Position numbers and translations under genes: made by a program. Source: Pollenia angustigena (taxonomy: Eukaryota; Arthropoda; Insecta; Diptera; Polleniidae). From it: a stretch of 64,000 nt of DNA. The DNA lies in contig OV884057.1 in assembly GCA_930367215.1 (NCBI GenBank), positions 108,649,284-108,713,283 on the forward strand, written 5' to 3'. Position 1 is the first letter of the stretch. The number at the start of each line of letters is the position of its first letter. The notes beneath the pieces are model-generated. The model saw only the letters and a program-made list of their open reading frames with translations. It had not been told where the DNA came from and did not search any database. Positions 10,359 to 21,104 of the stretch are shown one piece after another.

Positions 10359-10945
10359 TAGATTCTCGGGGCTGTTGCCCCTGAACAAAGCAGACGTCGT
10401 TTTTGCCATGCGTCTATATATTCATTCTTATGTAGGTCCGTTATGATATTATTGTTGTCTCTTTGTAATTTTGGTGTTGGATCGATTCTTAATGCGCGGT
10501 ATGCGTTTTTGTCCTCTAATAACGTTTGCATCCTATTTTCGTAATCATTTCTATACATCGCAACAGTTTTATTTCCCTTATCTGCTTATCTGTATTACCA
10601 TAATGTCACTGTACCTTTTCAGAAATTTTCTTGTCTTCTCAAAAACTGTAAGAATCAGTTTTTCCCTAGGTGTATTTCCCATTCCTCTGTTAAATTCCGA
10701 GATTCTATTCGCCAGCTTAGTTCTGACCACTTCTTTTTCTTTATCCGTATTGTCCTCTATTGCCTGAACACACTGTTCAATATCCGCAATTATGTGTAAA
10801 GCTGAAAAATTAGCTCTGTTAATCGGCAAGGCAAATTTTTTCCCCAATGACTTGAGTTTTTAGTTTGACTGCAGTTTTTTAAAACGCTGCATTTAAGTCT
10901 TAGTATATTCATTATGGCTTCATACCACTTGCGTATTTCCAACAT

Positions 10946-11227
10946 TATTAGATGAAATAGCGTAAATTTAGTACAGAATTTTTAATCAAAATCCCAAAAT
11001 TGTTGTTGTCGAATTGAACTAGAGGTTCCACTACGTACGATAAGCTTAATAAATTTAGCTTCATCAAACCAAAAATGGCAGCATTGTCAGAGAGCGCACA
11101 ACTCAGAAGTATATAATAGAGTTGTGCGGGTGACGTAAATTTTTCTTGTTCGTGTAATTTATGCATAAGAGAGTGCAATATAAACTTTGCGTGCGTGATT
11201 AGGCTTGATTAATAGTTTTAAGTTATA
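10946..11227. other. Flank between Penelope copy and MITE
   Basis: No gene was recognised. The minus frame 10948-11178 lacks family features. Confidence 0.4.
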
Positions 11228-11663
11228 GGGCCCATACACAATACCATCATGATTGTACAATCAAGTTATTGTGCAATTAAGCTTGAAGCACACAACACAC
11301 CAGCATGCTGGTACAAAATTCATTTTTTACCAAAAATTGTGTGGAAAAGGTTGTAATGAATAACAATAAAATTTGTGCTGCTGTTATTATTGCTGTTATC
11401 CTAAAACTAAAACGAATAAGGAGTAAAAAAAACGTGTTTTAATTTAAATTTTGTTTTAAATTTTGTATTTTTTGATGTTAATGCCTTGACGATTTAACAT
11501 TTATGAGCTAACTTTACAACACGATACAATCATGCTGGTACAATCAAAAAAATATCAAACTATGATGGTGCAGCTGGTACAATCACACCACAAGCTCATA
11601 CACGGTCCATCAGCTGGCACAATCACTTGATTGTACAATCATGATGGTATTGTGTATGGGCCC
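11228..11663. mobile_element. TIR MITE GGGCCCATACACAATACC
   Basis: There are nearly perfect inverted ends of about 38 bp (GGGCCCATACACAATACCAT...) with TA at 11226-11227 and 11664-11665. The interior repeats ATTGTACAATCA palindromes. No coding capacity. Confidence 0.75.
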
Positions 11664-11739
11664 TAATACGCATCTTTTCTCACGTACATATTTACAAACA
11701 CTTGAATACATTTTTTAAAACAACTTTTGAAATGTTTTC

Positions 11740-11956
11740 ATTATTGTCAAAATTTTGAATTTAAAAAAAAAAACTTGGTGAAAAAATAATTTTTATTAAA
11801 AAATAAAATAAACCAAAATCAAAGAAAAATTTCATTTATAATACAAATTTTTAAAAACGTAAACCAAAATGTCTTTTGAATGAAAATTCGTATGATTAAC
11901 AACATTTTTTTCAACTTTTTAACTTCGACTTGAGATATTTTGTCAAAATTCCACAG
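11740..11956. mobile_element. Diverged copy of the CTGTGG...CCACAG inverted element
   Basis: The right end (ACTTGAGATATTTTGTCAAA...CCACAG) and interior resemble 28305-28554. The left end has decayed. Confidence 0.5.
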
Positions 11957-11959
11957 AAA

Positions 11960-12680
11960 TACAACTAATTTATACTTTGTGTTAGCGAGCGTGCGTTATA
12001 GTGAGTCAAAACCCATTCACGCGCACAGCTCTTATACATAAGTATGTACATATATAGTAAAGGAGGAAATAACACGAACAGAAAAAATATATATTAACTG
12101 TCGGCCACCAACAAGCCACATAACCACTCGTACGTACAACTACAACAACCACGCACCATCATAAGTTAAAGTTATTGCCATTAATAAGAACTTAACAGGG
12201 TGAACAACAGCGGTCAAGCCCAGTTTCTTAGCGTACAAGAAGTTCGTGACAATTCTTAATAAGATTTAGGTCATTTTTGCGATTTAATTACATAACGAGT
12301 GAGATCACATCAATTTCTTTTTACGTTTTGCCCTTAAAATAACAAAATATGTATTAACTTTTATTAAAAGATGTTGTAAATTTAAACTTGAAGTTTCTTT
12401 AAAAAAAAAATTAAAGTGTAATCTTTGCGAAATTTTTGTAAATACAAGCAACGTATTTTACAATATGTACCATGTAATAAAAATAACTTTACTTTTTTGT
12501 GAACCACAAAACTTATACAAAATAACAAGCGGGTTATACATTTTTCGGATTCAAAAGTAAAGTTAAATAAAACACATATCAAGCCATGATTTCGATGAAA
12601 ATTTTATTTCATTACGTACGAAATTTTTAAATCAATTTGAGCGACATAAAAACATGTTATGAAATACCGAAATCAAAAAA
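11960..12680. other. Unassigned intergenic sequence
   Basis: No feature is supported. The minus frame 12382-12582 is AT-rich and anonymous. Confidence 0.4.
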
Positions 12681-12681
12681 T

Positions 12682-12825
12682 GCCCCGGTAGGTTAGCTGG
12701 TAGAAAGCTAGTCTATCAGCGCCGGGGTTGCGGGTTCAATTCCCGCCAGAGACTATGGTTTCCTGCAGACAAGCGAAAAGCTTCGCGGGAGTAGCTAAGG
12801 AAATTAAAAAAAAAAATTAAGGTAT
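12682..12825 (+). repeat. tRNA-derived SINE, best-preserved head
   Basis: Positions 12682-12753 read GCCCCGGTAGGTTAGCTGG (A-box) to GGGTTCAATTCCCGCC (B-box, with a perfect 5-bp T-arm stem GCGGG/CCCGC). The acceptor strands GCCCCGG/CAGAGAC pair poorly. About 50 nt of unrelated body and an A-rich run (12807-12820) follow. This matches the 9752-9823 copy. Confidence 0.6.
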
Positions 12826-12985
12826 TGCAAAGGCTAGAAACAATAACATCTCGTTAGCTCATTATTGGTTTGACCTACCGACCATTTTTTAAAAAAATTG
12901 AGTTAGGATGGGACATTTATATTTTGAATACTCCCTTTCCGAATTCAAAATCGGTTTCGCGAAATTTTTTATGGTTTCTAAGATG

Positions 12986-13439
12986 TTAAGCATTCATTTT
13001 GCTCCGTATCCTTTTTTTTAACAATTTATTAAGCTGACCCGGCAAACGTTGTTTCTGAGAGTTCGATAGAAAATGACTTGATTCTGGTGTTTTACCACGA
13101 AGCAAAGAATGCAATGGCTCTGGTGGTAATGGCAATGGTGTTAATTTAACCTTGCCAGTGTGCAGCACAATCCAGGCGTTTATCCAGTGAGCTTCAATGC
13201 ACCGGAAAGTATGCGCACAGCCAATGAACGGAAGGATGCGAGCTGTAGTTAAATGTGCAATCGTAATGAAACGCTACTCGATTTAAATCAGCACTTGAAG
13301 CACTTCTTCTTACTCGTTGATTTCGCTTTTCACGTTGTTGAAATGTTTGATTTGCTCGACGATTTCCCATTATTAACCGAGCCGTTTCATTTACCGCCTG
13401 TCTTTTTTCTTGTGTTTGTGATGCACGAAGTCGGGCCAT
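12986..13439 (-). pseudogene. Helitron Rep/helicase polyprotein, N-terminal relic
   Basis: The minus strand begins MARLRASQTQEKRQAVNETA, a repeated Arg-Ala-Glu-rich opening typical of insect Helitron proteins. It continues to AFHYDCTFNYSSHPSVH. A separate frame then reads ALK....TPGLCC with an in-frame stop, and after a frameshift GKVKLTPLPLPPEPLHSLL and GKTPESSHFLSN. The order (MARLRAS repeats, FHYD, ALK..TPG.CC, GKVKLPPL.PPPEPL, TPES.HF) is that of Helitron N-termini. The Rep HUH motif and helicase are absent. The identification is from family knowledge and the fragment is inactive. Confidence 0.82.
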
Positions 13440-14394
13440 ATTAACACAGTGCTGTCCTCGTGCGATTTCTTGTTAATTCTTATTCAATTAATTGGCTATA
13501 TTCCGAACTCTACTTCCATTGCGATGCGAAAGATTAGATCTTCTGCGTCGCGGCACCGAGAACTGAATGTCACAAAAGCAATTAAGGTATTATAATCAAT
13601 GTACACAGATATCATGACCTCACAAAAATAAACATCGATGCAAACATGTGCTCAAATAGCATAATCTCACAAAATAAAGACCTTCGTTGGGAACTTGCCG
13701 TTTGAAAAGACAATTCCACACCAAAATGATCAATCAGAATGAAATAAACAGCGCATTCGAATTGATTTTAAAAGTAATCCACCTTCAAAATAAATTGCAC
13801 AATGGGAAATTAACGTTTCGATTGATTATCGATGCGCACAATGTGCACTTCATCAAACTGAACTCACCTTTATGATATCATTTTTGAAAAAATGCTGATA
13901 AATCGCAACACACGTCTGCACAACATAATAGCATGGGGTGGAAAGACTGTGCAAACAAATCAGCACACAGCGGTATCTACTGGCAATATCGGAACCAGCA
14001 TTTGATACCATGTTCGTTTTTAATGTGTGACAAAAAAATTGTCACACAAATTTGCTGTAGCAAAAAATTGTCACAACGTAACGTAAACATAAACGTCATC
14101 TGTCACGAAGATAGCGTCGTAAAACGACTCCTTACAAAATGTATGGAAAAAGTTCTTTTCTTGATCATTTTTTTTTTTCGGGGATATTTCGGGAATTTTC
14201 TTGGGTACTATTCTTGTTTGGCCGGAAACCAGTCCGAATTGGTGCGATCTGGGTTATAAGCGTAGTAACTAACATAACCCTCTTTAATTTATATAGATTG
14301 TTTTGCTCTACATGCTTCTGTTGGCGTTTGCAGTAAATTCTTCATACAAAAACGTAAAAAATAAATTTCACTATTGTTTTGCTTCATTGCCGTA
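13440..14394. other. Sequence upstream of the Helitron relic, unassigned
   Basis: This may be the Helitron 5' region, but no TC terminus could be fixed. The frames at 13687-13875, 13933-14259 and 14139-14336 have no recognisable domain. Confidence 0.4.
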
Positions 14395-15342
14395 CACGCA
14401 AAGAAAAAACATGGTTGATACGATCAGAATCGCAAACTATCATTAATGTTTGTGGTTATGATTGTGTCAAACACGTCTTAAGTAACAATATATGTTCAGA
14501 ATAATGTTATAGCTAATTATTGTCTTAAACATATTATTATGTTCAGAAGAAAAACGCGAACGATTATTCAAACCATGTTTCTATATTTCCTAACACCATG
14601 CAACATGTCTATTTTAACATGTTATATGGTTGTCACAATAAAACCAATAAAATATTTAATATCAAGAATATATTTTTTATTAAAAACACATACATATATA
14701 ATTCAAATACATATAAAGTATATACATATATTAAAAAATAACAATAAATACATAAATTTAGCACTTGTAAAATTAAGTAAAGACAAACTTACTTTTTTCT
14801 ATTAAAAAATCCTCTATTTTAATACACTCTGGAACAACAATTGAAATAATTAAGTTTTTCATCGCACCATGGCCTTTTTCTCCCGAAAAACTTCTTAATT
14901 ATTTTGTAATCATCCATGTTTGCCGATTAACTGATGCTCGCGGACGGAAGAAATTTTGTTTCTTTATAAACACACACTGTTGGTTTTAACAATAAATGTT
15001 TGCTCATTAAGATAATGTATTTTAAAGCAAACAAAAATTATGGTATTAAACATACCTTTTGTGTGCAACTAGTATTATGATTTTAAATGTATAGTTGAAA
15101 ATATATTTATTATAGCAGCAAACATTTCCCATAATTTAATATGTTTAGCTAGATCAGAGTAACTTTTTAGGTGTAAAACACCATATAATATGATTATAGT
15201 GATTTTAAAAATGTTAAGGACAAAAAGTATTTTTTCAAATTATATTAGGACTATAATAAAATTATTAGGGTAAACATATAAGGCAAATATGAATAAAAAT
15301 GGTCGTAGTGACCACTCAGTAATCATGTTTTTTCTCTGCGTG
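14395..15342. mobile_element. TIR element CACGCARAGAAAAAACATG, TA target
   Basis: The ends CACGCAAAGAAAAAACATGG and (reverse complement) CACGCAGAGAAAAAACATGA are flanked by TA at 14393-14394 and 15343-15344. It belongs to the same general type as 9500-10358 and 19260-26680. No transposase frame: 14539-14805 is AT-rich, low-complexity sequence. Confidence 0.75.
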
Positions 15343-15493
15343 TAAGAAAAAAAAGTAGTTAAATCGAAAGCAAAATAAAATAAAATGACAAAATGAAAAT
15401 AAATGTGTTGAAAACTGTTTTATCCAATTATAAAAAACAAAAATATTAAAATGAAATCTTCTTTAATGGCCCCTGCACTTTCAGATGAAATTA

Positions 15494-15772
15494 AGGCCCT
15501 AGTTGTGTAAAACACAACGCAACGCCAAAAATTACATTGAAAGCAAAAACAAAGTCAAAAATATTTTATAATTTTTTTGTTGCTTTCAACACAGAAATTC
15601 ATATTGAATTTTGAAATTACAACGCTGCAAATCTTGTAGCGTTGAAAAGTTCAGAACGTAGTATATATTTCTGTAGAAAGAAACAACAAAATTATAAAAT
15701 AGTTTTTACTTTGTTTTTCAATCAATGTAATTTTAAGCGTTGCGTTGCCTTTCACACAATTATTAGGCCCTA
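15494..15772. mobile_element. MITE with AGGCCCTA / CAACGCAACGC ends
   Basis: The inverted arms carry GTTGTGTAAAACACAACGCA and its partner GGCAACGCAACGCTTAAAAT. A related half is present around 38905-39100, interrupted by element A. The exact target duplication (TTA-like) is uncertain. Confidence 0.6.
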
Positions 15773-16084
15773 ATTATATGTATGTATAATTTTTGCCGCT
15801 TTTAGAATGATTTGTGAATATATTACGGCTTATGAAAATTCGGCAAAATCGGCAAAGAACACCGATTACACTACTTGTCAAAATTTCAACAAAGTCGTGA
15901 CCAAATGAATCTGACAGCTAATCTTTATGTAAAATTTTCCGCTAAATCCGAGTATTAAGTCAGAATTGTAAAAAGTAGAACACTTTTAAAAATATTCCAA
16001 AATAACCGTTGTTTGTGTTTTAAAAAAAGATGATGTGACTGAAACGCAAATATCTTAAAAAATTTTAAACGGATTATGTATTTC

Positions 16085-16263
16085 TTTCTTTTAAGAATTA
16101 TAAAAATAAAAAATAGAACTGAAATATAATTTTTAATTTTTTTTTTTGTACGGAGTATAAAAATTCAATAAAAACGAACATTTTTGTACATACAAGTTGA
16201 TATATTAAAATTCCCGAAAAATCCCAAATTTCGGGATTCGGGATTTCCCGTTTGGCATCCCTA
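16085..16263 (-). mobile_element. Truncated copy of the TAGGGATGCCAA hAT MITE
   Basis: It ends TTTGGCATCCCTA at 16263 and matches one half of the complete copy at 60192-60523 in reverse orientation. The other half is missing. Confidence 0.7.
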
Positions 16264-16607
16264 GTCGGACACTAATAACACTGTGCTAGTTGCAAAATTA
16301 GACAAGCCGGGCACATGGCGTTTTAGCATAATTTAAGAATTTTATATAACCTCCATTTGTGTATGGTTGAAATTCTTAAATTTGGCCCCTGCAGCGCCTA
16401 GGATGTCCCTAGATGGGTCTAATGTATGACCAACCCCACTTTATTTTTCATCTCAATCATTTATTTTTAACATACCTACGCGCTATCTACATTTCTTAAG
16501 GGGGATCCCATACAAAATGTTCAATGCAGACAAGAGATATATTGAAGAAAAAGGCACATTAATGCCCAGGAGTTGCCCCTAATAAGATAAAATGTATTTT
16601 CTCGATT

Positions 16608-16722
16608 CATATCGCTCATTTGCTGCAAGACCGGCATAACTCAAAAAAATTCATTTCGAGATAAACGCATTTAAAATTTCATTTTTTGAGTTATGCCGGT
16701 CTTGCAGCAAATGAGCGATATG
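16608..16722. repeat. Long perfect inverted repeat (hairpin)
   Basis: Two arms of about 42 nt containing GCTCATTTGCTGCAAGACCG and its exact complement are separated by about 30 nt. It lies just before the jockey insertion and inside the TIR element. Confidence 0.85.
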
Positions 16723-16749
16723 TACATTCCCCTTATCATCACTTCTTTG

Positions 16750-18411
16750 TCTCTAAACCACCATTAAGAAACTTGATTGGAAGTTGGGCAAGAAATGATG
16801 TTGAAAAGGGAAATCTGTTGGTTAATCATTTAAAAAACGTATTTACCCCAAACATATCTCACGATATTGCGGTGAAGTTACCACCTGTTGATGCTAGAGC
16901 AGCTGTTCCCCTCAGATTTGAGATGAGAGAAATCGAAAAGGCTATTTGTGACTTAAACACTAAGAAGGCACCTGGTATTGATAAGATCAGTAATAAAACG
17001 ATTTAGAGCTACCTCGCATAGCAAAGAAAATGATTCTTTTTATTTTTAATGCTATTTTACGCCTTGAATACTATCCTCAAAAATGGAAGGTTTCCTTGTT
17101 ACCATGATACCAAAGCCAGGTAAAGGTCATACAAAAGTTGAGTCATATATTAGTTTCAAAATTAACACCGATTTTAAGTGAAAATAGATGTATTCCAAAC
17201 CATCAGTTCGTACTTAGAAGAAAACACAACACAATTGAACAAACTCATCGAATAGTAAATGTCATAAGAAAAACATTTGAAGAAAAAAAATATTGCTCAG
17301 CACTCTTCATCGATGTTTCGCAAGCTTTTGATAAAGTCTGGCATGAAGGCTTATTACATAAATTGAAGCAAAATTTTCCAGCAAACACACACAAGTTGCT
17401 AAAAAGCTACTTAGTCGGTAGTCAATTTATTATTAAAGAAGGAAATTTCTTAAGTTCACCTTAGCCCATTGCCGCTGGAGTCCCACAAGGCAGCTTCCTG
17501 GGCCCCCTATTATACTTAATTTATACTTCGGACATGCCAACAAGCAACTACACACAAACTTCAAAATTTGCAGACGATACAGCTTTTCTAAGCGTCCACG
17601 AAAATCGTTATGAAGCATCGCGTTACTTACAGCATCATACATTTCAACTAGAAATACGGTTAAGACAAAGGAGGATAATGGTCAATGAGCAAAAATGCGT
17701 ACATATAGCGTTCACCATGCGCAGGGAATCTTTCCCCCCTTTTACAATCAATAATCAAATTATTCCTCAACATTCGCATGTAAAATATTTTGGTATACAT
17801 CTGGATCGACGATTAACGTGGAAATGCCATATAGAGGCAAAATTAACTCAAATGAAACTAAAAGCCATTCAAATTCATTGGCTTTTCGGAAGAAATTCTG
17901 TCCTAAGTCTCGATTGCAAGCTTCTACTTTACAACTTTATCTTCAAGCCTATCTGGTGCTACGGTATTCAACTAGGGGGCACTGCCTCGGCCGCTAATAT
18001 CGAAAAAATACCAAGGCGCCAAAATAAACTTCTTCGAATAATCACACCCGCTCCCTGGTACGTTAATAACTCAAACATTCATAAGGATCTCAATGTGCCA
18101 TTAGTAAAAACTATGATTACAAAATATACAGTAAAATATTTAAAAAGGCTTGAACAACACCCAAATCCACTAGCTCGAAATATTTTAAATCATGGCGGCC
18201 ACACTCGCTTAAGAAGAAGAGACACTGCAGCACTCACCCAATCAGAAGAGCGATATATACCTACATATGTGAACAGAAACCGTGATGACGAAATTTGTTG
18301 TCTAGCACTGGCAGGACACAAAACAAAGTATTAGGATAAGATTTGATTAATTATTGTTAGTTCATACATATTTAATATATGAAGATTCAATAAATAAATA
18401 ATGAAAAAATA
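16750..18411 (+). pseudogene. 5'-truncated jockey-clade LINE, ORF2 fragment
   Basis: It is about 90% or more similar by eye to 23730-25430 of the longer copy. It starts inside ORF2 (PPLRNL region) and ends in a short A tail, flanked by the 12-bp duplication ATCACTTCTTTG (16738-16749 and 18412-18423). RT motifs visible are LFIDVSQAFDKVWHEG and FADDTAF. It has frameshifts near 17005 and 17103, a deletion near 17147 that removes the RPISLL motif, and a stop at 17462. The structure is that of a 5'-truncated target-primed insertion. Confidence 0.92.
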
Positions 18412-18770
18412 ATCACTTCTTTGGGGGGCTCCCATACAATAATTGCGTTTTATGAAATTCTTAAATTAATTAAAACTTGTCGACTTTTGTGAAAAAAAAA
18501 GTTGTAAACAGATTTTAATCATTTATGGCTTGTTTTGTTTGCAGCTTCGCTTTTTATATGTCTGCAAAAAATTAGAAGCCTGACTGCATTTTCCAATTTT
18601 TTATGCATTTTTAAAAAACAAAAATTTCCAAAAAAAAATATGTTTCTTGAACGACTGCTTATATAAAACGGTGGGCACCGTTGGATTCAGCGTACCCGAA
18701 TTATGCTAAAACGCCATGTGCCCGGCTTGTCTAAAAAAAAGTGTCAATATCGAGCACAGTGTAATTAGTG

Positions 18771-19259
18771 TATCGACAGAAAATTTTTAATTAAAAAACG
18801 TAAACGAAGCCGGCAATATGCCCTAAAAATTGTTTTATGCGTATGAAATATTCAGTAAAAATTTGAAAACATGTTCTAAAAATTGTTAAAACTATGCCCC
18901 GAAAATGGGTCATTAAAATTTAATATGCAGTTAAATATTTTTGTGTAGATGGTTACTGGACACACGGAAGTTTTTATCGGGACTATGTGAAGTTATAGAC
19001 CGATTCTCGCCAGTTATCTACAAAATTGCAACTTCTTCTTTCCGCACAAGGTTTTTATGGTCAGACAACCAGACGGATGGACAGTCATTTTAATAAGTGA
19101 TTCTGAGTCGATCGGTATAATTTAGGGATGGGTCTAGATTTCAATGTATTATATTATACTATAGGTATATACGAAATGTTTTTTCCTTAATTTTTGCTTA
19201 TGTAAAACATTTTACAGTTTGGAATACCATTTATCTACAATGACAACTTGCTTCGCTTA
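18771..19259. other. Diverged dispersed-repeat sequence
   Basis: Around 18960-19130 the text (GACAGACGGA-type stretches in reverse, with TTCTGAGTCGATCGG) resembles the dispersed repeats at 34.5 and 63.7 kb. No gene. Confidence 0.4.
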
Positions 19260-20507
19260 CACAGAAAAAATTATGACCGAATTATTTTCAACCAAACGCT
19301 TGTTTGAAAATTTTTTTAATTTCTATAAATTTTTTTACTGATTCAAACAATATTTTTGTTTGATTTTTATTTAACCAACAAAAATGTGGACAACTCTTCA
19401 AAAATATAATAAACGCGTTATTGGTGTCAAGTTTTCATAATTTTGTATGAAATATTTAACGCTTTTTAATGTTGTCGTCTTTTTGCATTTTTTTATTTGA
19501 TCGTAAGCAACACTTCCTAATGTGAAATATAAGAACAACAACAAAAAACACACACAGTCTATTTTTGGACGCTTTAGAAAAGTGCAACTATAAGAAAAAC
19601 AATAGCAGAAACAACATTACAAGAAACAAAATCCCGTATTCAATTTTTTAAAACTGTTTAGTTAAATACATCAAATACAAAAATAGAATGATGACGAAAA
19701 ACATATCGAGTCGGTCTGCTGTCGTTTTTGGTTACATTTCTTCTTTAGCAAAGGAAAGGATACAGCAACAGAGAGTGATAAAGAAAAACATTGTGTTGTG
19801 TGTATAAATAAGACTTCGTTCAAAAATTATTCCAACAAAAAAAATGTGTCTCAAAGCCAGCCGGCGCACACTGGTTCATATTTTGAGAAGGCGGCCAAAA
19901 TTATTTTTTTTTTATGTTCTCCGATCTTAAAATTTTTTTATTCATGTGAAAGTAAATACTAGTGAACCTCGGGAGCCAAAAAATTTCAACTCTATTTCAA
20001 CTATTTCATTGAGAACAGGGTGGTCCGAAATGGACTTTCTCAATATTTGGTTATAGTTTTGAATTTCTGAGTAAATTTTTGAAGTTGAAATGCTCATAAC
20101 TTTTTTGTTTTTTAGATTTTTTGACAGAATAAGTTTTGTGAATTAGTTTATTTTATTAGCTACACGTGGTTTAAAGCATTAAACTCTGCGACCTCTAGAA
20201 CTATTTAATTTTTTTTTTTTTTTAATGTCAAAATTTCTCGGAAATTTCCTACTTTATAGAGCATAAGTCCTGCCCGTCAAAACGCGTCAAAAAAAAATCT
20301 ATACTCTCTTGTAGTCCAGAATCTAACCTATATTTCTATACCCCATTGTACACACGTCTGGGCACGACCTTGCGAACTACAGCAATTTCTGTGACCCAAA
20401 GTAAGATATTCGGTTAAAAAAATAAGTCCTGCAAGGACACATTACTGAAATTAAAGAAGATGAGTCTTAAAGAATTTTCGACAAATAAAGCAGTTCAGGC
20501 CACATAA

Positions 20508-20789
20508 ATTATCACAGGAGTACATTTTGAATTAATAAGACGATTCCAGATCATTTTACAAGTTATATCATGTAGCAGAAAGATAAATGCAAAAAAATTT
20601 GGCCAGTATGCAAATGAAACAGCAATTCTTTATAACAAAAAATACTCTTGGAGACATATGCCAACCACAGTTCATAAAATTTTATACCATGGGGAACAAA
20701 TATTTCAACACAATATGCTACCAGTTGGAGATCTATCTGAAGAAGCGCAAGAAAAAAGGAACAAAGACTACAGATTCTTCCGCGAGCAT
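20508..20789 (+). pseudogene. RAG1/Transib-like transposase, C-terminal fragment
   Basis: After a stop at 20505-20507 the frame stays open for 94 codons, reading VHFELIRRFQIILQ, then MPTTVHKILYHGEQIF and LSEEAQEKRNKDYRFFREH. The pattern 'VHK.L.HG....' followed by 'SE...E..NK..R.FR' corresponds to the C-terminal part of the RAG1 core, and the Glu in QEKRNK would align with the third catalytic acidic residue of the DDE triad. The frame is cut at REH by the Helitron-like insertion, and upstream sequence has stops, so it is inactive. Family assignment is from memory of RAG1-type C-termini and is supported independently by the element's ends. Confidence 0.65.
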
Positions 20790-21104
20790 CTATATATATT
20801 AATCACATTTGATTTTGTAATACATACATAAATATAAGCAGCGAATGGACGCTTAAAAAAAAAAATAATATATTTTGTTATTTAAATTACTTAACATAAT
20901 AGTGAACAATTTAAAACGATAAAATTAAATTAAATAAAACAGTAAAAATATATATGTATGTACGTATGAATGTTCATACATGTGTAAACATATTCTGAAC
21001 AAAACATTTAAATTCTGGTTTTTTCTTTTGTTGTTGTAAAATACAATAAATAATAAAAATATTAAAGCAAAGCAAAACGGTGAAAAACAAAAACAACTCT
21101 TTGC

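Larger units (their letters stand above)
6640..10945 (-). mobile_element. Penelope-like retroelement, degenerate, split by two DNA transposons
   Basis: Read on the minus strand, it runs from an N-terminal region (about 10945) through reverse transcriptase to a GIY-YIG endonuclease (about 7140-6905) and a 3' UTR ending near a GAAACGTTGGG box at about 6633-6643. The insertion at 9500-10358 splits the RT, and the insertion at 7241-8503 lies before the endonuclease. Removing them restores family order. Several stops and frameshifts remain, so it is a dead copy. Confidence 0.85.
6905..10945 (-). pseudogene. Penelope reverse transcriptase-GIY-YIG polyprotein, broken
   Basis: The N-terminal part (10847-10578) contains KKFALPINRANFSALHIIAD. 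After a frameshift near 10570 it continues at 10558 with a region ending ATAPRIY. RT resumes beyond the insertion with GLLKIHKTGTPLRPIVSS (9497 downward), then LVSFDVISLFTNIP (motif A region), GMPMGNPLSPTIADIVLD and KFVDDI (catalytic motif C) at 9154-8726. The endonuclease shows DLIYIGTTKRTLETRI (about 7125-7080), then a frameshift, then ALAQHIKN...FDKVRILDRERIEKKR. The sequences KIHK.GTPLRPIVS and MGNPLSPTIA are diagnostic of Penelope RT. In-frame stops (for example just before the MPMGN motif) make the gene non-functional. Confidence 0.88.
16301..18731. mobile_element. TIR element GACAAGCCGGGCACATGGCG, TA target
   Basis: Perfect inverted ends of about 33 bp (GACAAGCCGGGCACATGGCG, continuing into TTTTAGCATAATT) are flanked by TA at 16299-16300 and 18732-18733. 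After subtracting the jockey insertion the element is about 770 bp and non-coding. Confidence 0.75.
16270..18770. mobile_element. Outer TIR element CACTAATAACACTGTGCT
   Basis: The inverted ends CACTAATAACACTGTGCT and (reverse complement) CACTAATTACACTGTGCT enclose a second TIR element. No target duplication could be settled, so this boundary is moderate. Confidence 0.45.

Noticed and set aside
12682..12753. Functional tRNA gene
   Set aside because: The acceptor strands do not pair, the anticodon arm is poor, and related copies with A-rich tails mark it as a SINE.
20587..20802. 71-codon frame MQKNLASMQ... (and its copy at 40151-40426) as a gene
   Set aside because: The RAG1-like motifs lie in a different frame of the same DNA (20508-20789); this frame has no family features.
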